Origin: CAWDVR01 sp044869805 | Lineage (GTDB): Bacteria > Acidobacteriota > Thermoanaerobaculia > Multivoradales > SZUA-115 | DNA: 64,000 nucleotides | Assembly (NCBI GenBank): GCA_044869805.1 | Contig: JBIOXV010000013.1 | Coordinates: forward strand, 1 to 64,000 | Direction of reading: 5' to 3' | Shown: piece after piece, positions 50,233 through 58,700 of the stretch | Position numbering within the stretch: the first letter of the stretch is position 1 | Layout: each line of letters begins with the position of its first letter | Program-made: the position numbers and the translations under genes | The notes under the pieces: generated by a model | The model's database searches: none | Seen by the model: the letters and a program-made list of their open reading frames with translations, nothing else | What the model was told of the DNA's origin: nothing

Positions 50233-50994
50233 CTACCGCGAGTCGGGATCGCGTGCTGACCGCGCTGCCTTCAGCTCGCGCCACTGGCGCTGCAGGAGCC
50301 AGCCACCCCAGACCAGAGCGGCGCCCATGAGCAGGCGCCCGAAGGCGTAGGAGAGCGACCCGAGCCTCTGGTCGTAGGCGAGTAGGCCGAGGTCCCCCAG
50401 GATGTTCTCCCAGTCGTGGTACCCGGGCGCCTCCCGGCCGGTGACGCCGCCCAGGAGCAACAGCTCGCCCGAACGGGCATCGGCGATGTAGGGTGCGATG
50501 TCCATGAGGTTCTCGGCCAGCCACCACGCAGCCACCGAGGCGCCGAAAGGATCGCGGTTGCGGAGCAGGAAGGCGCCCAGGCAGACCGCGGGAACGAGGA
50601 GCTGCCCCAGCGTCCCGCCGAGCGCCTGGAGGAAGTCGCCGAAGAACCCGAACAGGAGGTGCCCCGCCTCGTGGAACGGAAGGTTCACCCAGTGCAGGAA
50701 GGACTCGCCCACGTAGTTCCTCGCCACCGAGGAAGTGATGAACCGCCAGCCCCACACGACGAGGACGGCCAGCAGCACCGATCGGCCCCAGAACCGGGCC
50801 GGCTCGGCGTCGGCCCGCTCTTCCAGCAGCAGCTCCTTCCAACTGAAGGCCGGCTCCACTGCCTCGACCGCCAAGGGGCGGTAGATCCCTCCTTCCTGGT
50901 CGTGGGCCTCCGCGAGGCGGGCGAAGAGCACGCCGCAGCGCAGGCACTCCGCGCCGCCGTCCGCCTGCTCGAACTGGCACTTCGGACACTTCAT
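50233..50994 (-). CDS. Zinc-ribbon plus HEAGH membrane protein (M50-like putative metallopeptidase)
   Basis: A 253-residue protein with a short zinc ribbon at the N-terminus (Cys3, Cys6, Cys17, Cys20: CPKC and CLRC), a cytosolic linker, then about five membrane segments. NLPFHEAGHLLFGFFGD has an HExxH (His108-His112) at the start of a membrane helix, as in site-2 protease-like proteins, and HDWENILGDLG and an Asn-Leu-Met-Asp (ENLMDIAPY) may supply a third ligand. No PDZ domain is seen. The activity is not proved; it could be a non-catalytic relative. It lies 10 nt from the decarboxylase stop, convergently, and 25 nt downstream of mutL on the same strand. Confidence 0.68.
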   Translation of the reverse strand: MKCPKCQFEQADGGAECLRCGVLFARLAEAHDQEGGIYRPLAVEAVEPAFSWKELLLEERADAEPARFWGRSVLLAVLVVWGWRFITSSVARNYVGESFLHWVNLPFHEAGHLLFGFFGDFLQALGGTLGQLLVPAVCLGAFLLRNRDPFGASVAAWWLAENLMDIAPYIADARSGELLLLGGVTGREAPGYHDWENILGDLGLLAYDQRLGSLSYAFGRLLMGAALVWGGWLLQRQWRELKAARSARDPDSR

Positions 50995-51019
50995 CGCGAG
51001 ACCGCCGCTGCCCCTGCGG

Positions 51020-52933
51020 CTACCGCCTCCCGAACCGCCGCTCGAGGTCGGGGTCGCCGAGCTTGAGCACGATCGGCCGGCCGTGCGGGCAGGCGTAGGG
51101 CTGCTGGGCGGCGAACAGCTCCCCCACCAGCGCCTCCATCTCCTGCGGCCGCAGCGGGTGGTGCATCTTGACCGCGGCCTTGCAGGCCAGGCTCGCGGCC
51201 AGCGCGTCGAGGATGCCGCGGCGCACCGCCGCCGGGCTCTCGCGCTCCAGGAGCCCGCCGGCCGCCAGTGCCATGACCAGCTTCTCGCCCTCTTCGGCGG
51301 AGAGCACCGCCGGCACCGCGGTCAGTGCCAGGGTCTCGCCGGAGAGCTCGGCGAGGCCGAAGCCGAGCGGCTCGAGCTGGGCGGAGAGCTCCGCCAGCCG
51401 CAGCCGCTCGGCCGCGCCGAGCTCGAGGAGGATCGGCGCCAGCAGGCCCTGGCTCGCCGGCCGCTCGCGCTCGAGCACCCGCTTCAGGCGCTCGTAGAGG
51501 ATGCGCTCGTGGGCCACGTGCTGGTCGATCAGGTAGAGGCCGTCCGGCCCTTCGAGCAGGATCAGCGTGCCTTTGTACTGGCCCAGCAGGCGAAACGGCC
51601 GCGCCTCGCCGGAACGGCCGGATAGGGGCGAGGCGCCGGGGGCGGGAGCCGCGAGCGGCTGTGACGCCCGGTCGAGGGGCGGCAGGTCGACGAACGGCCG
51701 GTCGAGGGGCGCGATCGAGGCCCCGGCGAGCCGCGACGGCAGGCCGGCCTCGTAGCCGGGAGCGGGCGGCTCCCGGACCTCCCAGGACGGCTCGCCGCCG
51801 CCCACGGGGTAGGCTCCTCCCGGAGCGCCCAGCGGCCGCCGCTCCCCCAGCCCCTGCCAGGCAAAGGCGCCCGCAATCGGCCCGGAAACGGCCTTGAGCG
51901 GCGCCGGGGAATCGCCCACCGCCGTAGCCAAGGCCGCTCGCAAGGCCATCAGCACACGATCGGGCAGGGCCGGGTCGCGGAAGCGCACCTCGGCCTTCTG
52001 CGGGTGGACGTTGACGTCCACCTCCTCGGGCGGCAGGTCCAGGAACAGGAACAAGGCCGGGAACTCCTCGCTGCGCCACTCCTCGCGCACCGCGCGGTAG
52101 AAGGCACTGCTGAGCGCCCGGTCGCGCACCAGGCGCCGGTTGACGAAGAGGAACAGTCGCCGGCTGCGCGCCGTCTCGGGCGAGCCCACGAAGCCGGCGA
52201 TGCGCTCGCCGGCGGGGCCGGAGCCGGGGTACGCCGGCGGGATCGCCGCCAGCCCGGCGGCGAAGGCGTTGCCGAAGATCTGGCCGATGCGCTGCCGGGC
52301 GCCCTCCAGGCCGGCGCCTCCGTCGCCCCCCACCGGCGGCGCCTCGAGCAGAGCCCGGCCCTCGTGCAGAACCGTGAGCCCCACGTCGGGCCGCGCCAGG
52401 GCGTAGCCCTGCACCACCTCGAGGCAGCGCCTGAGCTCGGTGGCCGGGCCTTTGAGGAACTTGCGCCGCGCCGGCACGTTGAAAAACAGCGACGCCACCT
52501 CGATCGTCGTGCCCCGGGCCCGCGCCGCGGGCTCGGCGAGCCGCACCCGGCCGCCCTCGATGCGCACGCGGTGGCCGGCCCCCGCCTCGGTGGCGGTCAC
52601 CACGTCGACCCGCGACACCGCGGCGATCGCCGCCAGGGCCTCGCCGCGGAAGCCCAGCGTCGCCACCCGCTCGAGGTCGTCGAAGCTGCCGATCTTGCTC
52701 GTCGCGTGGCGGTCGAAGGCGAGGAGCGCGTCGTCGCGGTCCATGCCGCAGCCGTCGTCGGCCACCACGATGCGGCCCTTGCCCCCGGCCTCGAGCTCCA
52801 CCCGCACGCTCCGCGCTCCGGCGTCGAGCGCGTTCTCCAGCAGCTCCTTGACCACCGAGCTCGGCCGCTCCACGACCTCGCCGGCCGCGATCTGGCTGAC
52901 CAGGGAGTCGGGGAGCAGGCGGATGACGGGCAT
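51020..52933 (-). CDS. mutL: DNA mismatch repair protein MutL (endonuclease type)
   Basis: A 637-residue MutL. The GHKL ATPase is N-terminal (about 1-330): GEVVERPSSVVKELLENALDAG, DDGCGMDRDD, HATSKI, FRGEALAAI and DVNVHPQKAEVRF. A Pro-rich linker follows, then the dimerisation domain (about 440-637) with DQHVAHERILYER, ACKAAVKMHHPL and ACPHGRPIVLK, the metal-binding motifs of endonucleolytic MutL found in organisms that lack MutH. ATG at 52933 follows a TAGAAT box by 9 nt with no SD. It starts the pair mutL-zinc-ribbon gene. Confidence 0.95.
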   Translation of the reverse strand: MPVIRLLPDSLVSQIAAGEVVERPSSVVKELLENALDAGARSVRVELEAGGKGRIVVADDGCGMDRDDALLAFDRHATSKIGSFDDLERVATLGFRGEALAAIAAVSRVDVVTATEAGAGHRVRIEGGRVRLAEPAARARGTTIEVASLFFNVPARRKFLKGPATELRRCLEVVQGYALARPDVGLTVLHEGRALLEAPPVGGDGGAGLEGARQRIGQIFGNAFAAGLAAIPPAYPGSGPAGERIAGFVGSPETARSRRLFLFVNRRLVRDRALSSAFYRAVREEWRSEEFPALFLFLDLPPEEVDVNVHPQKAEVRFRDPALPDRVLMALRAALATAVGDSPAPLKAVSGPIAGAFAWQGLGERRPLGAPGGAYPVGGGEPSWEVREPPAPGYEAGLPSRLAGASIAPLDRPFVDLPPLDRASQPLAAPAPGASPLSGRSGEARPFRLLGQYKGTLILLEGPDGLYLIDQHVAHERILYERLKRVLERERPASQGLLAPILLELGAAERLRLAELSAQLEPLGFGLAELSGETLALTAVPAVLSAEEGEKLVMALAAGGLLERESPAAVRRGILDALAASLACKAAVKMHHPLRPQEMEALVGELFAAQQPYACPHGRPIVLKLGDPDLERRFGRR

Positions 52934-53022
52934 GCGCCGCGGATTCTAGTGGCCAGGGCAAAACCGCGCCTGCCGTACTCCTCGATAGAGAGACTTGCAA
53001 CACTCCATTGAAAGGAGGTCCC

Positions 53023-54948
53023 ATGTCTGGACAGGTTTCTCTCGCGACCGGCACCCGGGCGACCCGCGCCTTGGCGTGCCGGGTGGCCCTCTCCGCTCTC
53101 CTCCTCGCTTCGAGCTTGCCCGCGGCCGGGGAGCCGGCGGGGCCGAGGGACCAGGATCCCCCGAGTCTCGCCAACAGCGGGGCCCGCCTCGAGAGCTTCT
53201 GCGTGCTGCCCACCCGCCAGCGGCCGGCGCCCGAGCCCTCGGATTTCCTGCGGCTCACGCCCTTCACCGAGCTCGAGCCCAACAACACCCAGGCAACGGC
53301 CAACTTCATCGGCCTGGGATTCGATCCCGGCGAGGACCCGGAATACGACGTCTCGGGCACCCTGACCGCCGGCGACATCGACTTCTTCAGCTTCGACGTG
53401 CTGCCGGGGGATGTGTTGGGCGTCAACCGGCAGGGCGTGGGCTCGCTGCTCCAGCTCCTCGACCCCGCGGGAGCCCTCTTCATCGGCAGCTCCGCCGACA
53501 ACACCTTCATCTACCCCGTGGCTTCGCCGCTGCCGGGCGGCGGCGGGCGGGCCTTTGCCTGGGTGGTGGACGCCCCCGGCACCCTCGCGCTGCGGGTTTC
53601 CGGCGGCACCGGCGCCTACACGCTGCAGGTGCGCCTCTTCCGCCCCGGTCTCCAGGACGAGGTGCTGGGCACCCACCAGACCCTGTTCGTGGACTTCGAC
53701 GGCGCCACCATCAACGCGCAGGCGATCTTCGGCCAGGGCAGCACCAACGCCGTGCTCTCGCCGCTATCCTCGTTCCTCGCCGGCTGGGGCCTGACCGCCG
53801 GTGACGAGAACGCGGTGATCGACGCCGTCCTCGCGGTGGTGGCCGAGAACATCGACGACGACGTGAAGCTGCTGGGCGCCAACGGCGACTTCGAGGCGAG
53901 CGGCATCCACGGCCAGTTCGACGTCGAGATCTTAAACAGCCGCGACCATGCCGACCCCTTCGGCCAGCCCAACGTCAGCCGGCTGATCGTCGGCGGCACC
54001 ATCTCCCAGCTCGGCATCTCGACCATCGGTATCGCCGAGTCGATCGACCCCGGCAACTACGAGGCCGGGGAGACCGCGGTGATCCTCCTCGACCTGCTCT
54101 CGGCGCCGGCCCCCAACCCCAACTCGCTCAACACCATCCCGCGCGCCCCCGGGGTGCCGATCCTGGACCTGATCGGCGTCGGCGTGGGCAACATCACGGC
54201 GCACGAGGCCGGCCACTACATCGGCAACTGGCACACCAACCGGCTGAACGCCTTCCCCTGCATCATGGATTCGGGCGGCAGCATGGCGAACATCACCGGC
54301 ATTGGGCCGGACGGCACCTTCGGCACCGCCGACGACATCGACGTCGACTTCATCAACGACCAGTTCGCCACCAACGAAGGCTTCACCGGCACCGAGCACA
54401 CGCTGCAGGTGGTCTCCTTCGGTTGCTCGACGGGCATGGTGTCGCAGTGCGGCAATGGCGTGATCGACCCCTTCGAGGTCTGCGACGCGCCCGATCTCGG
54501 CGGCCAGACCTGCCAGGACTTCGGCTTCGAGATGGGGACCTTGGGCTGCGCGGCCGACTGCTCAGCCTTCGACACCTCCGGCTGCTTCGACTGCCGCACC
54601 GGGCTGACGAGCGGCAGTTGGAACCAGGCCACGGCGGCAACCAACGGTACCTTCAGCGGCACGCTCTTCGACCCGTTCGGGGTCGGGGTCTACAAGATTC
54701 ATGGCTCGACCACGGCGAGCGGGCGGCTCTCCGCCACCCTCTCCGACGGCCTCGCGCCGGACCCGGACTACTACGTCTTTGGCTCCTGGAGTTACACCTT
54801 CCCGCCCACCCACGGCGCGTGGGGGGGCTACATCTACACCTCACCGCTCTCCGCCACCCCGGTGGGCAAGATCAGCGGCACGTTCCGCGACGATCCTGCC
54901 TTCCCCGTAATCGGTACCTTCGGCGGCGAATGGAAGATCTGCCCGTAG
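53023..54948 (+). CDS. Secreted metzincin-like metalloprotease with myxo-type Cys-rich repeat
   Basis: A 641-residue exported protein: signal peptide to about 35, a pre-peptidase-like beta domain (about 85-210; ELEPNNTQATANFIGL, DIDFFSFDVLPGD), a middle domain, then HEAGHYIGNWH (His394, His398, His404), the HExxHxxGxxH of metzincins, with Met in PCIMDSGG as a possible Met-turn. After it come CGNGVIDPFEVCD-APDLGGQTC and CAADCSAFDTSGC, a Cys-rich repeat best known from myxobacteria, then a beta-sandwich. AAAGGAGG precedes the ATG at 53023. The substrate is unknown. It is one of three adjacent secreted proteins. Confidence 0.8.
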   Translation: MSGQVSLATGTRATRALACRVALSALLLASSLPAAGEPAGPRDQDPPSLANSGARLESFCVLPTRQRPAPEPSDFLRLTPFTELEPNNTQATANFIGLGFDPGEDPEYDVSGTLTAGDIDFFSFDVLPGDVLGVNRQGVGSLLQLLDPAGALFIGSSADNTFIYPVASPLPGGGGRAFAWVVDAPGTLALRVSGGTGAYTLQVRLFRPGLQDEVLGTHQTLFVDFDGATINAQAIFGQGSTNAVLSPLSSFLAGWGLTAGDENAVIDAVLAVVAENIDDDVKLLGANGDFEASGIHGQFDVEILNSRDHADPFGQPNVSRLIVGGTISQLGISTIGIAESIDPGNYEAGETAVILLDLLSAPAPNPNSLNTIPRAPGVPILDLIGVGVGNITAHEAGHYIGNWHTNRLNAFPCIMDSGGSMANITGIGPDGTFGTADDIDVDFINDQFATNEGFTGTEHTLQVVSFGCSTGMVSQCGNGVIDPFEVCDAPDLGGQTCQDFGFEMGTLGCAADCSAFDTSGCFDCRTGLTSGSWNQATAATNGTFSGTLFDPFGVGVYKIHGSTTASGRLSATLSDGLAPDPDYYVFGSWSYTFPPTHGAWGGYIYTSPLSATPVGKISGTFRDDPAFPVIGTFGGEWKICP

Positions 54949-54972
54949 CAGGCTGATCTCCCGCGTCTCCGA

Positions 54973-55025
54973 CCGAGGCCGGCGCGCCCTATCCTCACCT
55001 CCGGGGCGCGCCGGCCTCGGTTATC
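54973..55025 (+). terminator. Strong terminator after the metzincin-like gene
   Basis: CCGAGGCCGGCGCGCC (54973-54988) pairs perfectly with GGCGCGCCGGCCTCGG (55005-55020), a 16-bp stem, followed by TTATC. It lies 24 nt after the stop. Confidence 0.7.
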
Positions 55026-55087
55026 TCAATGCCGGTGGCTCCCCACTTCCACGCATTGACTCGCCGCCTCTCACTCTCATCGAAATC

Positions 55088-55117
55088 TTGACTTTGTATT
55101 TCTTAGCCTGATAGACT
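55088..55117 (+). promoter_or_regulatory. Sigma-70-type promoter of the RTX-repeat gene
   Basis: TTGACT (55088-55093) and TAGACT (55112-55117) are separated by 18 nt in an AT-rich island that contrasts with the GC-rich surroundings. The ATG is 52 nt downstream with an AAAGGAG site. The AT-richness of 55060-55165 could reflect recent acquisition or just a strong promoter. Confidence 0.55.
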
Positions 55118-55169
55118 ATCTTCAGATACGCACGGGTGCCTGTGCAGGTATCATACAAAGGAGAACTCG

Positions 55170-55706
55170 ATGAACACCAGGATCGCTCGTCTCACGGCCA
55201 TGCTTGGGGCAGCTGCGCTTCTCCTTCTACTGGTGACTCCGGCGACGGCTCAGGGCTTCTGCTGGGGGGACGAACCAGCCGGCTGCAACGTCATCGTGGG
55301 CGGCGCCGGGAACGACGTCCTGAACGGCACTCCCGCGATCGACTGCATCTACGGCCGAGGTGGCAACGACACCATCTGGGGCGCGGAGAGCGGCGACTTC
55401 CTCTTCGGTGAAGGGGGAAACGACACCCTCTTCGGCGCCACTGGTAATGACTGCGAGAACGGCGGGGACGGTGACGACGAGATCTATGGAGCAGGCGGCT
55501 TTGACCTTCACGACGGCTGGTACGGGGACGACCTCCTGCAGGGAGAGGGAGGAGGGGATTCGCTCTGGGGTTTCGAGGGGAACGACTTTATCTACGGAAA
55601 CGGCAACGACGACGATCTGCATGGCGAAGGAGGTACCGACTATTGCGACGGCGGCTTCGGAATTGACACCGCCGACACCTGCGAGACGGTCGTCGGCGTG
55701 CCGTAA
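55170..55706 (+). CDS. Secreted hemolysin-type calcium-binding (RTX) repeat protein
   Basis: A 178-residue protein: an N-terminal signal peptide (cleaved near ATAQG, about 28), then nearly all the rest is tandem nine-residue RTX units of the form GGxGNDxLx, for example VGGAGNDVL, YGRGGNDTI, FGEGGNDTL and WGFEGNDFI, about 12 in all. These bind Ca2+ and fold into a parallel beta-roll outside the cell. Most RTX proteins are exported by type I systems using a C-terminal signal; a Sec signal, and no enzyme domain, is unusual. Six Cys, mainly DC or CE pairs, may form disulfides. Its role is unknown, perhaps a surface or matrix protein. Confidence 0.85.
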   Translation: MNTRIARLTAMLGAAALLLLLVTPATAQGFCWGDEPAGCNVIVGGAGNDVLNGTPAIDCIYGRGGNDTIWGAESGDFLFGEGGNDTLFGATGNDCENGGDGDDEIYGAGGFDLHDGWYGDDLLQGEGGGDSLWGFEGNDFIYGNGNDDDLHGEGGTDYCDGGFGIDTADTCETVVGVP

Positions 55707-55793
55707 CCGGAGCGGTCGCGGCGCTCTTTGCCGTCTGCCCCGGTAGCCTCTACGTCGGGCCGGCGAAAGCGCGACCGGCCGCGGAGCACCGCC

Positions 55794-58700
55794 ATGCTCA
55801 AAGGCCCTGTTGGCCAAGCCCTGGCCCTCATCGGAGCCCTCTGCTTCCTCTCGGCCTCCCCAATGCACTCTGCGGCAGTGAGTGGCGCGGTACTGGATGC
55901 CGGCGCGCGGCCGCTTCCAGATGTCGAAGCGGCGCTGCTGCCGCTCCTGACCTCCTTCGAGGCCGGCCGCCTCCGCCTGCGCGGGCAGGCCGAGCCCATG
56001 CCCATCGCCCTCGCTCACACCGACGCCTCGGGCCGCTTCCGCCTCGCGGCGCCCGCCGGGATCTTCCGCGTTGTGGTCCGCTCGCCTGGGCACCTTCCCA
56101 TGCAGTACGCCCCGCTGGCTCTGGTCGAAGACGAGGAGCTGCCCGAAGTGGCGCTGCAACCTGCGGCACAGACCGCCGTGCGCGTGCTGGACGCGCGAGG
56201 GCAGCCCATCGCGGGAGCGTGGGTCCTCGCCACGCGGAGCGCTGAGCCGCGGTCGGCGAGAGGATCGCTGGCCGGCTGGCGCGAAGACCTCCGGCTGCTT
56301 CTCAGCGGGGACAATGGCGAGATCGACCTGCCGCGCGCGGCCGGCGAAGAGCTGGATCTCACGGTCTTCGCCCCGGGTCGGGGTGAGAACCAGATCGCGA
56401 GCTTCGAGGGCCAGGCGATCTCGGTTCAACAGCTCAGTGGCCCGCCGAGGCGGATCCGGGTGATGGGCTCGGACCGAAAGCCTCTCGGGGGCATCTTGAT
56501 CGCCACCGGCGAGCGCCTCTGGCCGCTCGGGCTCACTGGCGAGGACGGCAGTCTCGACGTGGCACTACCCTCTGGGCCGGTCCGCCTGGGGCTCCTGGCC
56601 GATGATGGCCGGCGGCAGTCTTTCGAGCTCGCCAACCCTCCGCCAGAAGGCGGCGACATCCTGATTCTGGCGGAGGCTCGGCGCGTGCGGGGCCGCGTGA
56701 TCAGGGAGGCCGACCAGCGCCCGCTCGGGGAAGCTCTCGTTTGGGCGAGTCACGAGCCTGCCCGCTTCGTGCACAGCGACGCCCAAGGCAACTACGAGTT
56801 GGTGTCCCCTGCTGGTGGCTTTCAGCTACAGGCATTGGCGGCGGGGTTTCTTCCCAGGCGAGCCCGTCTCGAGGCCGGGCGCCTGAGTGGAGGCCGGTTT
56901 CCCACACTCGCCCTCGTGCGCTCCGCCAGCCTCGCCGGCCGGGTTGTCGACGCTGACGGCAGCCCGTTGGAGAGCGCTCGACTCTTTGCCTTTGCAGAGC
57001 CCCAGGCGGATTCCCCGCCTGGGAACGCGGCGGTGCTGCAGCGAGCCAGTAGCGATGCCCAGGGCTGGTTTCGGCTCCGCTCCCTGCGCCAAGGTCTGCC
57101 CTATCGAGTCGTCGCCGCACGCGCCGGGTTCTTCTCTTCCTCGATGAGGAGCATCGCCTCCGCACCCGGCTCGGAGGGGGCTGCCCTTCGCCTGGTCTTG
57201 ACGCGTTCGCGTGCCGGACAGGGCTGGGTTGAGGATGAGGACGGCGTAGTCGTGCCCGGCGCCGAAGTAGAGGTAGCACCGGCCTCGCGCGAGCTGGCTT
57301 CCGCCCTCCGCGCGCTCATGCCGGGTAGTAAGGCGATCACCACCGACGCCAAGGGCCAGTTCTGGATTGCAGGGCTTCCCGCCGCTCAGCTCGACCTGAC
57401 GGTGCGCAAGCCGGGGTTCGCGCCGGCATATCGCCGGGGAATCAGCGTCGCGGGGGAACAGGGGCCCGCGAACCTCGGGACCGTGGTGCTCTCCCCGGGC
57501 TCGCGGATCGCCGGTCAAATCGTGGACATGAAGGGCCGGCCGATCGCGGGAGCCACCGTTTACCGTCTGAAGGAGCTGCGCCCTGGCGCGGCCCTGGAGC
57601 CGGCGCTGCGCCAACGGGTGGCGGATGCCGTTTCGCGAGCCGACGGGCAGTTCGAGCTGCGGGACTTGGAGCAGGGCACACCGGTCCAGATCGCCGCTGA
57701 GGCCGAGGGATTCATGCCGGCCGCGGTACGAGGGGTGCGGCCGCCAGCGGAGCGCGTCAGCCTCCGGCTGGAGGCCGGGACCGACCTACGAGGCCGCCTC
57801 GTCGATGCCGCCGGCGAGCCGGTTCCGGGCGGGCTCGTGGAGCTCAGCTCGGCCCTGCAGGTGGCCCATGCCCAAGCGGAAGGAACTCGATCCGTGGGCC
57901 CGCTCACGGTGCGTGCCGCGACCAGCGACCGCCAGGGCCGCTTCGAGCTGCACAACGTGCCGGCGCGCAACGCCAAGCTGGCGGTGACTGCCTCGGGTTT
58001 CGAGCCGGTCGAAGAGCTGCCCGTCGAGCTGCCACAACCGGCCGGCGAGCCGGAGCTGGTCGTGGTGCTGAAGCCGGGGGCGACGATCGAGGGGACCGTC
58101 CGGCGAGCCTCCGGGGAGCCGGTCTCGGGAGCGCGCGTCCGCGCCTCGGGAGTCGGAGCCGCGACGGACGACGACGGCGCCTATGCCCTTGCCGGACTCG
58201 CGCCCGGCCCCACCGTCGTCGAGGTCGTCCATCCCCACTTCCCTCGCACCCGCAAGCAGATTCTCGTCGACTCTCCGCTGACGCGGCTGGACTTCGAGCT
58301 TGCCGATGGCATCTCGGTCAGCGGCCGGGTGGTCGACACCAGGGGCGAGAGGATCGCTGGTGCGCTAGTCCAGCTTGCTGCCCGCAGCAACGGCAACCAG
58401 CTCGACTACCGCGCCCTCTCGCAGAGCGACGGTCTGTTTCAGTTCTCGCAGGTCGCACCGGCCAGCTACCGACTTCGCGCCCAGGATTCGGCGCACGCTC
58501 CGGTCGAGACTGAAGCCGCCGTGGAGGTGGCCGGTGAGCCGATCGCGGGGCTCGAGGTCGTCATGCTCGACGAGGCGGTTATCCGGGGCCACGTCCTAGG
58601 CCTCGACGCGTCAGAGCTGGCGGAGGTCACGGTGCAGGCTCTCAGCAACGGAGGCGTGGCAGCCCCCGCGCGGCTCGACTCCGGTGGCCAGTATGAGATC

